This document shows, one piece after another, positions 43,724 through 50,474 of a stretch of DNA of 54,624 nucleotides. The position numbers and the translations under genes are program-made. Below the pieces are notes generated by a model. The model did no database searches and had not been told where the DNA came from. It saw only the letters and a program-made list of their open reading frames with translations. How positions within the stretch are numbered: the stretch's first letter is position 1; each line of letters opens with the position of its first letter. Origin of the DNA: DASRAP01 sp964503275 (GTDB lineage: Bacteria; Gemmatimonadota; Gemmatimonadetes; Gemmatimonadales; Gemmatimonadaceae); contig CAZCZO010000019.1 in the NCBI GenBank assembly GCA_964503275.1, positions 1 through 54,624 of the forward strand. Reading direction: 5' to 3'.

Positions 43724-45024
43724 GCGGGCTCGATCCCCTCGCGGCGGCGCAGCGCGAGGCACAGCTCGCGGCGGAGGAGCTCGCCGAGCGTTACGAGGAG
43801 ATCAACCTGTTGTACCGGATCGGCGAGATCCTGGGGCGCACGGTCGTGCTCGAGGAGTCGGCGGCGGCGATCCTGGAGGAGATCGCGTCAACGGTCGGGG
43901 CGCGCGAGGGCGTCGTGCTCGTGCATGACACCGCCGCGGGTGCGTTGCGGGCCGTCGCACAGCGGGGCCTGCCCGAGGACGCCCTGCGGCAGCTCCACAC
44001 CGACGTGCCGGACAGCATCCTGGCGGAGAGCTTCGCGTCGCGCCAGGTCCGCCTCGGTGCGCCGGGTGGGACGCGCGCGCTGGGTGAGGACGTGTTGCAC
44101 GGCGAGGTCGTCGCGGTGCCGATCGTCTGGTCGGCACCCGACGGCGGCGTGGCGCTCGGTGTGCTGGCGCTCGCCGACCCGGTCGGGGGAGAGCCGTTCT
44201 CGGCGGGCGATCAGAAGCTGTTGGCTGCCATCGCGACGCAGATCGGCGCGGCGATCGAGCATGCCCGGCAGCTGCAGGCCTCGCTGGAGCAGCAGCGGCT
44301 GCTGCAGGAGATGCGGCTGGCGCATGACCTGCAGATGAAGTTGCTCCCGTCGGGGCGCGTCGTCGCCCCCGAGGCGGACGCCGCAGCGCGGGTGATCCCC
44401 GCCGAAAGTGTGGGCGGCGATTTCTATCACCTGTTCCGGCTGCCGGGCGAACGCACAGGGGTGATGATCGGTGACGTGTCGGGGCACGGGTATCAAGCCG
44501 CGTTGATCATGGCACTGGCCATGAGCGCCGCCGCGATCCACGCCCAGCGGACCACCGACCCCGGCCGGGTGCTGCGCGCCCTGGTGGCATCGCTCGACGA
44601 TGAGTTGGAAACCACCGAGATGTTCTTCACGGTCTGCTATGCGGTGATCGACCCGCGGCGCGGCCAACTGCGCTACGCGAACCTGGGGCATCCGCATGTG
44701 TTCGTGGTGCACGCCGATGGGTCGTCCAAACGACTGGATGCGCAGGCGCCCCCACTCGGTCTGGGGCCGCAACATCGCATGACGGTGACCACGCTGCCGT
44801 GGGCGCGACGCTCCGACCTGCTGATCGGCTTCACCGACGGGCTGGTCGACGCGCGCGACGCGCAGCAGCGCCCCTTCGGCGAGTCGACGGTCCTCGAGAG
44901 CGTGCGCCGCACCAGGACGGCGCCGGTGGACGAGATCGTCGCGGGCGTGTTCGCCGCGTTACGGGCACACACCGGCCGGACCACCGAAACGGACGACTGC
45001 ACGGCCGTCGTGATCCGCTCGTGA
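43720..45024 (+). CDS. GAF-domain PP2C phosphatase (RsbU/SpoIIE family)
   Basis: A 434-aa sensor phosphatase. A helical start (AQREAQLAAEELAERYEEINLLYRIGEILG) leads to a GAF domain (about 30-185), a linker coiled coil (LEQQRLLQEMRLAHDLQMKLLP) and a C-terminal PP2C domain. Metal Asp residues sit in SVGGDFYHLF, MIGDVSGHGYQAALIMALAM, IGFTDGLVDA and TDDCTAVVI. It probably dephosphorylates the STAS protein when the GAF domain senses an unknown ligand. The GTG start and the end overlap neighbours by four bases each. There are no membrane helices, so sensing is cytoplasmic. Confidence 0.9.
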   Translation: MSGLDPLAAAQREAQLAAEELAERYEEINLLYRIGEILGRTVVLEESAAAILEEIASTVGAREGVVLVHDTAAGALRAVAQRGLPEDALRQLHTDVPDSILAESFASRQVRLGAPGGTRALGEDVLHGEVVAVPIVWSAPDGGVALGVLALADPVGGEPFSAGDQKLLAAIATQIGAAIEHARQLQASLEQQRLLQEMRLAHDLQMKLLPSGRVVAPEADAAARVIPAESVGGDFYHLFRLPGERTGVMIGDVSGHGYQAALIMALAMSAAAIHAQRTTDPGRVLRALVASLDDELETTEMFFTVCYAVIDPRRGQLRYANLGHPHVFVVHADGSSKRLDAQAPPLGLGPQHRMTVTTLPWARRSDLLIGFTDGLVDARDAQQRPFGESTVLESVRRTRTAPVDEIVAGVFAALRAHTGRTTETDDCTAVVIRS

Positions 45025-45848
45025 GCGGCGCGGGGGAGCGTCTGCCGGCCGCCCGCAAGCGGCTGGGACAACATTTCCTGACGGACCGGCGGGTCTTGGA
45101 TCGGATCGTGGGCGCGCTGGCGCTGCGGGGCGATGAGACGGTGCTGGAGATCGGTCCTGGCCGTGGCGCGCTCACGGATCGCTTGGTCGGGCAGTGCCGT
45201 CGCTTGGTGGCCGTCGAGCTCGATCGCGACCTCGTCCCATATCTGCGGGACCGCTACGCCGATGCGTCGCATGTGCTGGTGGTCGAAGCCGACGTGCTCG
45301 AGGTGTCGCTCGGCGCGTTGGCCCAGGGGCCGTACGTGCTGGTGGGCAATGTGCCGTACTACATCACGACGCCGATCCTCTTCCATGCCCTGCGTACGCC
45401 CCGCGCGGAACGGGCCGTCTTCCTCGTGCAACGCGAGGTGGCCGAACGCGTGTGTGCGGCGCCGGGGAGCAAGGTGTACGGGGCCCTCACGGTGAATGTG
45501 CACGTCCTCGCGACCGCGGAATTGATCTGCCACGTACCGCCCGGGGCGTTCCGCCCGCCGCCCGCCGTGGACTCCGCGGTGCTGCGGATCACGCCGCGGG
45601 CGGAGGCGCTCATCGCCGCGGACGAGGAGGATGGCTTCCGTCGGTTCGTGCAGGCGGTGTTCGCCCAGCGCCGGAAACAGTTGAAATCCCTGCTCCGGCC
45701 GCTCTGGCACACGGATTCGGAGGCGACGACGGCGCGGCTCGAGGCCATGGGCATCGCGCCGACGGAGCGCGCCGAACAGCTCCCACCCGAATGCTTCGTC
45801 GCGCTCTATCGCGCCGGTGCCTCAGCGCGGTCGGCCGGCCACGCTTAG
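45021..45848 (+). CDS. rsmA: 16S rRNA (adenine1518/1519-N6)-dimethyltransferase
   Basis: Dimethylates two adjacent adenines near the 3' end of 16S rRNA (KsgA). The 275-aa protein has KRLGQHFLTDRRVLDRIV, SAM motif I VLEIGPGRGALTDRLV, VVEADVLEV, the catalytic NVPYYITTPILFHAL (NxPY), FLVQREVAERVCAAPGSKVYGALTV and PPAVDSAVLRI. GTG 45021 overlaps the phosphatase stop. The stop TAG overlaps the stop of the convergent rex gene (shared bases 45845-45848). Confidence 0.96.
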   Translation: MSGAGERLPAARKRLGQHFLTDRRVLDRIVGALALRGDETVLEIGPGRGALTDRLVGQCRRLVAVELDRDLVPYLRDRYADASHVLVVEADVLEVSLGALAQGPYVLVGNVPYYITTPILFHALRTPRAERAVFLVQREVAERVCAAPGSKVYGALTVNVHVLATAELICHVPPGAFRPPPAVDSAVLRITPRAEALIAADEEDGFRRFVQAVFAQRRKQLKSLLRPLWHTDSEATTARLEAMGIAPTERAEQLPPECFVALYRAGASARSAGHA

Positions 45849-46510
45849 TCCGCGCTCTCGTCGGAGACCAACGCGAAGGTCAGCACCTCGAGCTCCGAGG
45901 CCATGTTCACGTGGCGGACGGTGACCTCGGGTGGGACCTGCACCCGCGCCGGCGCGAAGTTGAGGATCGCACGCACGCCGGCCTTCACCAGCTTGTTGGC
46001 GACGCTCTGCGCCGCGTCGGCGGGGACGGTCATGATGCCGATGTGCGGCCGCAGCGCACGCACATCCCGGTCGAAATGGGTCGTGTCGCGCACGCGGATG
46101 CCCTCGAGGACGCTCCCGACGCGCTCGGGGGCGTTGTCGAAGATCCCGACCACATGGAAGCCGTGTTGCAGGAAGCCATGGTACTGGGCGAGGGCGGCCC
46201 CGATCTTGCCGGCGCCGACGATGATGACGCGCCAGTCCCGCCCTACGCCGAGGATCTGCCGCAGCCGTGCGACCAAGTCGCCGACGCTGTAGCCGAGCCC
46301 GCGTGTGCCGAAGGAGCCGAACAGGCTGAGGTCCTTGCGCACCTGCGCGGAGGTGGTGGCCCCGGAGGTCGCGAGTTCTTCGCTGGAGACGGTGGTCTGC
46401 CCCCGGAGGGCCAGGTCCTCAAGGTAGCGGAGATAGAGCGAGAGTCGTCGGACGGACGATTCGGCGATGCGCTTCACGGGGCGGTGGTCGTGGCTTGTGA
46501 AATCATTCAC
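45845..46510 (-). CDS. rex: Redox-sensing transcriptional repressor Rex
   Basis: NADH-sensing repressor that binds TTGTGAA-type operators when NAD+ dominates and releases them when NADH rises. The 221-aa protein has a winged-helix N-terminus (RRLSLYLRYLEDLALRGQTTVSSEELATSGATTSAQVRKDLSLFGSFGTRGLGY) and a Rossmann domain with VIIVGAGKIGAALAQYHGF, GIFDNAPERVG and MTVPADAAQ. The GTG start at 46510 lies inside its own operator; GTG 46477 (VKRIAESSVRRL) is an alternative. It converges on rsmA with overlapping stop codons. Autoregulation is strongly suggested. Confidence 0.95.
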   Translation of the reverse strand: MNDFTSHDHRPVKRIAESSVRRLSLYLRYLEDLALRGQTTVSSEELATSGATTSAQVRKDLSLFGSFGTRGLGYSVGDLVARLRQILGVGRDWRVIIVGAGKIGAALAQYHGFLQHGFHVVGIFDNAPERVGSVLEGIRVRDTTHFDRDVRALRPHIGIMTVPADAAQSVANKLVKAGVRAILNFAPARVQVPPEVTVRHVNMASELEVLTFALVSDESAD

Positions 46511-46512
46511 AA
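46495..46512. promoter_or_regulatory. Rex operator (ROP)
   Basis: TTGTGAAATCATTCACAA is an 18-bp palindrome (7-bp perfect arms, 4-base centre; the arms extend by one C-G pair). It matches the established Rex site TTGTGAAATATTTCACAA except in the centre. It covers the rex GTG start and lies just upstream of the -10 of the divergent exonuclease gene, so Rex may control both directions. Confidence 0.88.
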
Positions 46513-46526
46513 GGTAGGGAGGGCAC

Positions 46527-46532
46527 TAGATT
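46527..46532 (+). promoter_or_regulatory. TAGATT -10-like element for the exonuclease gene
   Basis: TAGATTCC ends 6 bases before the ATG at 46539. The Rex operator occupies the -35/spacer region, a good position for repression. The mRNA would be leaderless. Confidence 0.5.
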
Positions 46533-46538
46533 CCAGCA

Positions 46539-47180
46539 ATGCCTCCCGATGCGACCACGCCGCTCCACGCGCTCGAATACGCCGTCGTCGACGTCGAGAC
46601 GACCGGGACGGCCGCCGACCGCGGCGACCGGGTGACCGAGGTCGCGGCCGTCATCGTGCGCGACGGGGTCGTGACGGACACCTTCGCGAGCCTGGTCCGT
46701 CCTGGGCGGCCGATCCCACCGTTCATCGTGCGCCTCACGGGGATCACCGAGGCGATGGTCGCGACGGCGCCCCCCTTCGCGGCGATCGCGCCCGTCCTGC
46801 ACACCACGCTCACGGGCCGCATCTTCGTGGCGCACAACGCCGCCTTCGACTGGGCCTTCGTGCGCGCCGAGCTCGATCGCGCGATCGGCGAGGTGCCCGA
46901 GGTACCCGTGCTGTGCACCGTGCGCCTGGCGCGGCGCCTGCTCTCGCATCTGCCGCGCCGGAACCTGGACGCGGTCACGGCCCACTTCGGGGTGTCCATC
47001 GATGCGCGCCATCGCGCCCTGGGCGATGCCGCCGCGACCGCGCAGGTGCTGGTCCGCCTCCTCGACCTGCTGGGGCAGGAGGGGGTGCACACCTGGGGCG
47101 ATCTCGAGACATGGTTCCGTCGTCCGGTGCGCCCGCGACGGGCCATGCCCGGTCCTGTCACTGACTTCCGGATAGCGTGA
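46539..47180 (+). CDS. DnaQ-like 3'-5' exonuclease (PolC-type domain)
   Basis: A 213-aa DEDDh exonuclease. Motif ExoI is YAVVDVETTGTAADRGDRVTEVAAV, ExoII is FVAHNAAFDWAFVRAEL and ExoIII is HRALGDAAATAQVLVRLL, so all catalytic Asp/Glu/His residues are present. It could be a polymerase III epsilon-like proofreading subunit or a stand-alone DNA/RNA exonuclease; the gene carries no polymerase or UvrC-type domain. ATG 46539 follows a -10 element and the Rex operator. The stop overlaps the next ATG (TGATG). Confidence 0.85.
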   Translation: MPPDATTPLHALEYAVVDVETTGTAADRGDRVTEVAAVIVRDGVVTDTFASLVRPGRPIPPFIVRLTGITEAMVATAPPFAAIAPVLHTTLTGRIFVAHNAAFDWAFVRAELDRAIGEVPEVPVLCTVRLARRLLSHLPRRNLDAVTAHFGVSIDARHRALGDAAATAQVLVRLLDLLGQEGVHTWGDLETWFRRPVRPRRAMPGPVTDFRIA

Positions 47181-48058
47181 TGATCCCGAGCCCGTTGCAT
47201 CAGACCCGCCGCGTGGGCGGCCTCAGCATCCACGCCCTGCAGGCGGGCGGCCAGCGACTCGACGGGGGGGCGATGTTCGGCGTCGTGCCCAAGCCGCTGT
47301 GGGAGCGCCGCATCCCTGCCGATGCCCGCAACCGCATCCAGCTCGGCATGCGCTGCCTCCTCATCGAGCACGGCGATGGGCTCGTGCTGGTCGACACGGG
47401 GCTCGGGAACAAGGAGACCGCGAAGTTCCACGACATCTACGGCATCGAGAATGCCGGTGCTGTCGGAGAGACGTTGCTCGACGACGCCCTCGCGGCGGCG
47501 GGGGTGACGGCGGCGGACATCACGCTGGTCGTGAACACGCATCTGCATTTCGACCACGCCGGTGGGAACACGCGCCGGGACGCGTCGGGCGCGGTGGTGC
47601 CGACCTTCCCGAACGCCACCTATGTGGTCCAGCGCGGGGAGCTCGAGTACGCGACGCACACGAATGAGCGGACCGCCGCGAGCTACTTCGAGCAGAACTG
47701 GGCACCGCTGGTGGCCTCAGGGCAGCTGCGTCTCGTGGAGGGCGCGGTCGAGCTCCTGCCCGGTCTGACGCTCCGGCCGACGCCGGGTCATACGCCGCAC
47801 CACCAGGCGGTGGTCCTGCACGATCGCGGCGAGACGGCCTGCTTCGTGGCCGATCTCATCCCGACCGCCGCGCACCTGCCATTGCCGTGGATCATGGGCT
47901 ACGATGTCGAGCCGCTGGTGACCCTTGAGTCCAAACGCGCGCTGCTGCATGAGGCCACGGCGGGGGAGTGGCTCCTGATCTTCGAGCACGACGCGGACCA
48001 GGCGTGGGGGCGCGTGGTGCACGACGGCAAGGCGTACGGGCTCGAGGTCGCGGACTGA
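47180..48058 (+). CDS. Metallo-beta-lactamase fold hydrolase, YtnP/lactonase-like
   Basis: A 292-aa MBL-fold enzyme. The zinc motif HxHxDH appears in LVVNTHLHFDHAGGN, with the further ligands His in TPGHTPHHQAVV, Asp in CFVADLIPT and a C-terminal His in LIFEHDADQAWG. The layout resembles AHL-lactonases and YtnP-type hydrolases, but many relatives have other substrates. ATG 47180 overlaps the exonuclease stop; GTG 47177 is also in frame. It probably shares the exonuclease promoter and thus possibly Rex control. No signal peptide is present. Confidence 0.8.
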   Translation: MIPSPLHQTRRVGGLSIHALQAGGQRLDGGAMFGVVPKPLWERRIPADARNRIQLGMRCLLIEHGDGLVLVDTGLGNKETAKFHDIYGIENAGAVGETLLDDALAAAGVTAADITLVVNTHLHFDHAGGNTRRDASGAVVPTFPNATYVVQRGELEYATHTNERTAASYFEQNWAPLVASGQLRLVEGAVELLPGLTLRPTPGHTPHHQAVVLHDRGETACFVADLIPTAAHLPLPWIMGYDVEPLVTLESKRALLHEATAGEWLLIFEHDADQAWGRVVHDGKAYGLEVAD

Positions 48059-48067
48059 GCAGGCCCA

Positions 48068-48275
48068 TTGACTTCGGTCCGGTGTGAAGCGATCTTACGG
48101 GGATAACTGAGCAAAGTGAGCTGGCGTACAGCCATCTCCACCCTCCGGCCGCTGCTGTCCTGCGTGCCAGTGGCGTCCTTCTGTGTGGCACTCCCGCGGT
48201 CCGGAATCGCGGGGCGTCGTGCGCGGTCGCCTGGAGCGGTCGCGCTTTTTTCGTTCCCCTCGTAGGAGTCGGCCC
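48068..48275 (+). promoter_or_regulatory. Structured leader of the infC-rpmI-rplT operon
   Basis: About 200 non-coding bases precede infC. A possible promoter is TTGACT (48068-48073) with a weak -10 near TCTTAC (48093-48098, 19-base spacing). Downstream are GCTG/CAGC, GTGCCA/TGGCAC and CCCGCG/CGCGGG pairings, and finally a terminator hairpin just before the gene. Bacterial infC operons are often controlled by L20 binding or attenuation in this position, so an attenuator is the likely role. Confidence 0.55.
48221..48251 (+). terminator. Intrinsic terminator/attenuator before infC
   Basis: GCGCGGTCGC / GCGGTCGCGC form a 10-bp stem (two G-U pairs) around the loop CTGGA, followed directly by TTTTTT. 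This is the only classic hairpin plus T-tract seen in the window. It ends 24 bases before the infC start, inside the leader, so it is best read as an attenuator rather than the end of the upstream gene. Confidence 0.8.
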
Positions 48276-48791
48276 ATTCAAGAGCAGAATCGACGCATCC
48301 GCGTCAATCGACAGATCAGGATCTCCCCGCTGCGCGTCATTGCGGCGGACGGCGAGCAGCTCGGCATCATGGAGCTCGAAGCGGCCCTGCAGGCCGCGGA
48401 CATCGCTGGCCTCGATCTCGTCGAGGTGGCCCCGCTGGCCCGTCCCCCCGTGGTCCGCATCATGGACTTCGGGAAGTTCAAGTTCGAACAGGCCAAGATG
48501 GCCCGCCAGGCGCGGAAGAAGCAGCACGTCATCCAGCTCAAGGAAGTCAAGTTCCGCCCGGGGATCGACGAGCACGACTTCGAGACCAAGCTCCGACATG
48601 CGCGGCGCTTCCTCGAGGAGGGGAACAAGGTGAAGGTCACGCTCATGTTCCGGGGACGGCAGATCACCCATCCGGAATTGGGGCAGCAGGTAGTGGCTCG
48701 GGTGGCGGAAGCCTTGACCGATCTGGCCAAGGTGGAGACCGCTGCGAAGCTCGAAGGCAAACAACTCACGATGATCCTCACGCCCAAATAG
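48276..48791 (+). CDS. infC: Translation initiation factor IF-3
   Basis: IF-3 keeps 30S subunits free and checks start-codon pairing. The start is ATT at 48276, with AGGAG (48264-48268) 7 bases upstream; no in-frame ATG, GTG or TTG fits. ATT is the known autoregulatory start of infC in many bacteria. The 171-aa protein opens IQEQNRRIRVNRQIRISPLRVI. It has the N-domain, the linker RIMDFGKFKFEQAKMARQARKKQ and the C-domain VKFRPGIDEHDFETKLRHARRFLEEGNKVKVTLMFRGRQ. rpmI follows after 12 bases. Confidence 0.95.
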   Translation: MQEQNRRIRVNRQIRISPLRVIAADGEQLGIMELEAALQAADIAGLDLVEVAPLARPPVVRIMDFGKFKFEQAKMARQARKKQHVIQLKEVKFRPGIDEHDFETKLRHARRFLEEGNKVKVTLMFRGRQITHPELGQQVVARVAEALTDLAKVETAAKLEGKQLTMILTPK

Positions 48792-48803
48792 GAGCGTGCC
48801 GCC

Positions 48804-49001
48804 ATGCCAAAGAAGAAGCGACACAGTGGTGCGTCGAAGCGTTTCACCTTGACCGCGAAGGGCAAGGTGCGCCGCCTGCGCGCCGGGAAGAGCCACATCC
48901 TCACCAAGATGTCGTCCAAGCGGAAGCGCAAGCTGCGCCGGGCGACGACCGTTGCCACGCCGGGCGAAGCGCTGTTCATCAAGCGCCTTCTCGACGCGTA
49001 A
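48804..49001 (+). CDS. rpmI: Ribosomal protein bL35
   Basis: 65-aa large-subunit protein with the standard opening PKKKRHSGASKRFTLTAKGKVRR and the conserved SHILTKMSSKRKRKLRR. It lies between infC and rplT as in most bacteria. AGGAG lies 12 bases before the ATG, a wide spacing. Confidence 0.97.
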   Translation: MPKKKRHSGASKRFTLTAKGKVRRLRAGKSHILTKMSSKRKRKLRRATTVATPGEALFIKRLLDA

Positions 49002-49013
49002 GGAGCCGATCAC

Positions 49014-49373
49014 ATGTCACGCGTCAAGTCCAATCCGGTCCGCCTCCGGCGGAAGAAGCAGATCCTCAAGGCCGCCCGTGGCGCCTTCGGAGGTCGGTCC
49101 AAGCTGTGGAAGGCCGCGAAGGAGACGGTCGAGCGCGGCTGGGTCTATGCCTACCGCGATCGCAAGAACAAGAAGCGCGAGTTCCGTCGTCTGTGGGTCA
49201 CCCGGATCAACGCGGGCGCGCACCAGAGCGGCATGAACTACAGCACGTTCATCAACGGGCTCGGGAAGGCGGGCATCGAGGTCAACCGCAAGGTCCTCTC
49301 CGATCTCGCCGTGAACGACCCCGCGGCGTTCGCGCAGTTGGTCGACAAGGCACGCGCCGCGCTCGCGTCCTAA
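49014..49373 (+). CDS. rplT: Ribosomal protein bL20
   Basis: 119-aa large-subunit assembly protein, and the translational regulator of this operon in several bacteria. It starts SRVKSNPVRLRRKKQILKAARGAFGGRSKLWKAAKE and contains RLWVTRINAGAHQSGMNYSTFINGL. AAGGAG is 8 bases upstream of the ATG. A strong terminator-like hairpin follows. Confidence 0.97.
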   Translation: MSRVKSNPVRLRRKKQILKAARGAFGGRSKLWKAAKETVERGWVYAYRDRKNKKREFRRLWVTRINAGAHQSGMNYSTFINGLGKAGIEVNRKVLSDLAVNDPAAFAQLVDKARAALAS

Positions 49374-49395
49374 GCCGCCGGACCCATCGTTCGAC

Positions 49396-49434
49396 AGGCG
49401 GCAGCGCGCGGCACTCGCCGTCGCTGCCGCCTTT
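49396..49434 (+). terminator. Terminator hairpin after rplT
   Basis: The outer stem GGCGGCAGCG / CGCTGCCGCC (10 bp, plus an A-T pair) encloses a small CGGC-ACTC-GCCG hairpin and is followed by TTT. It begins 23 bases after rplT and could also attenuate read-through into pheS, which starts 24 bases later. Confidence 0.75.
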
Positions 49435-49457
49435 GGCATTCTCTCCCTTCGTCTCTG

Positions 49458-50474
49458 ATGCTGCCCATCGCGGACTTCCTCGCGCGCGCTGACGCCCTCG
49501 AGCAGGAGGCGGCCGCCGCGTTCGCCGCCGTGCAGGACCCCTCGTCGCTGGCCGACGCACGGAACGCCTACCTCGGCCGCACCCACTCGGCGCGTGCCGC
49601 GCTGAAGGAGATGCTGGGGGCGGTCGCGGGCGCGGACAAACCCGTGGCCGGACGGCGGTACAACGAGGTGCAGCAGCGCCTCGATGGGCTGTTCGACGAG
49701 GCGCAGGCCCGTGTGCGCGCGACGTCCGCGGCGGCGCCGGGCATCGATGCCTCGCTGCCGGCGCGACGCGTCTGGCAGGGCACGGTACATCCCGTGTCGC
49801 AGGTCATCGATGAGATCGCCGAGATCTTCCGAGAATTGGGTTTCACCATCGCGCTGGGGCCCGAGGTCGAATCGCCGTGGTACAACTTCACGGCACTCAA
49901 TTTCCCGGCGGACCATCCCGCGATGGATCTGCACGACACGCTGTATCTGGATACCCCCGGTGTCCTGCTGCGCACGCACACCTCGCCGGTCCAGGTGCGG
50001 ACGTTGCAGCAGTACGCGCCCCCCGTGCGGGTGCTCGCGCCGGGCAACGTGTTCCGTCGCGATTTCTTCGACGCCACGCACGCGCCGGCCTTCATGCAAT
50101 TGGAGGGCTTGGCGGTCGATGAAGGCATCTCGTTCGCGGACCTCAAGGCGACGCTGACCCACTTCGTGCGCCGCTTCTACGGCCCCGCCGTGCCGGTCCG
50201 ATTCGGCCCGTCCTATTTCCCGTTCACGGAGCCGAGCGCGCAGATGGACGTGCGGATCGACCTGCAGGACGGCAAGGGCGAGCGGTGGATGGAGATCATG
50301 GGCTGCGGCCTGGTGCACCCGGCCGTGCTCGAGAGCGCCGGGATCGACACCGAACGCTACTCGGGCTGGGCCTTCGGGATGGGCCCGGCGCGCATCGCGA
50401 TGTCGCGGCACGGCATCCCGGACATCCGCAGCTTCTACGATTCCGACATCCGCTTCCTGGAGCAGTTCGCCTGA
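49458..50474 (+). CDS. pheS: Phenylalanine--tRNA ligase alpha subunit
   Basis: Catalytic subunit of the heterotetrameric enzyme that charges tRNA-Phe. The 338-aa protein has an N-terminal coiled coil, then motif 1 HPVSQVIDEIAEIFRELGF, motif 2 TSPVQVRTLQQ with PVRVLAPGNVFRRDFFDATHAPAFMQLEGL, SYFPFTEPSAQMDV and motif 3 GWAFGMGPARIAMSRHGIPDIR. Its stop overlaps the pheT ATG (TGATG). Confidence 0.97.
   Translation: MLPIADFLARADALEQEAAAAFAAVQDPSSLADARNAYLGRTHSARAALKEMLGAVAGADKPVAGRRYNEVQQRLDGLFDEAQARVRATSAAAPGIDASLPARRVWQGTVHPVSQVIDEIAEIFRELGFTIALGPEVESPWYNFTALNFPADHPAMDLHDTLYLDTPGVLLRTHTSPVQVRTLQQYAPPVRVLAPGNVFRRDFFDATHAPAFMQLEGLAVDEGISFADLKATLTHFVRRFYGPAVPVRFGPSYFPFTEPSAQMDVRIDLQDGKGERWMEIMGCGLVHPAVLESAGIDTERYSGWAFGMGPARIAMSRHGIPDIRSFYDSDIRFLEQFA

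Noticed and set aside
48183..48275. Longer infC product starting upstream at GTG 48183
   Set aside because: The added residues would be encoded by the leader and its terminator hairpin and match nothing in IF-3; the ATT start has a good ribosome site.
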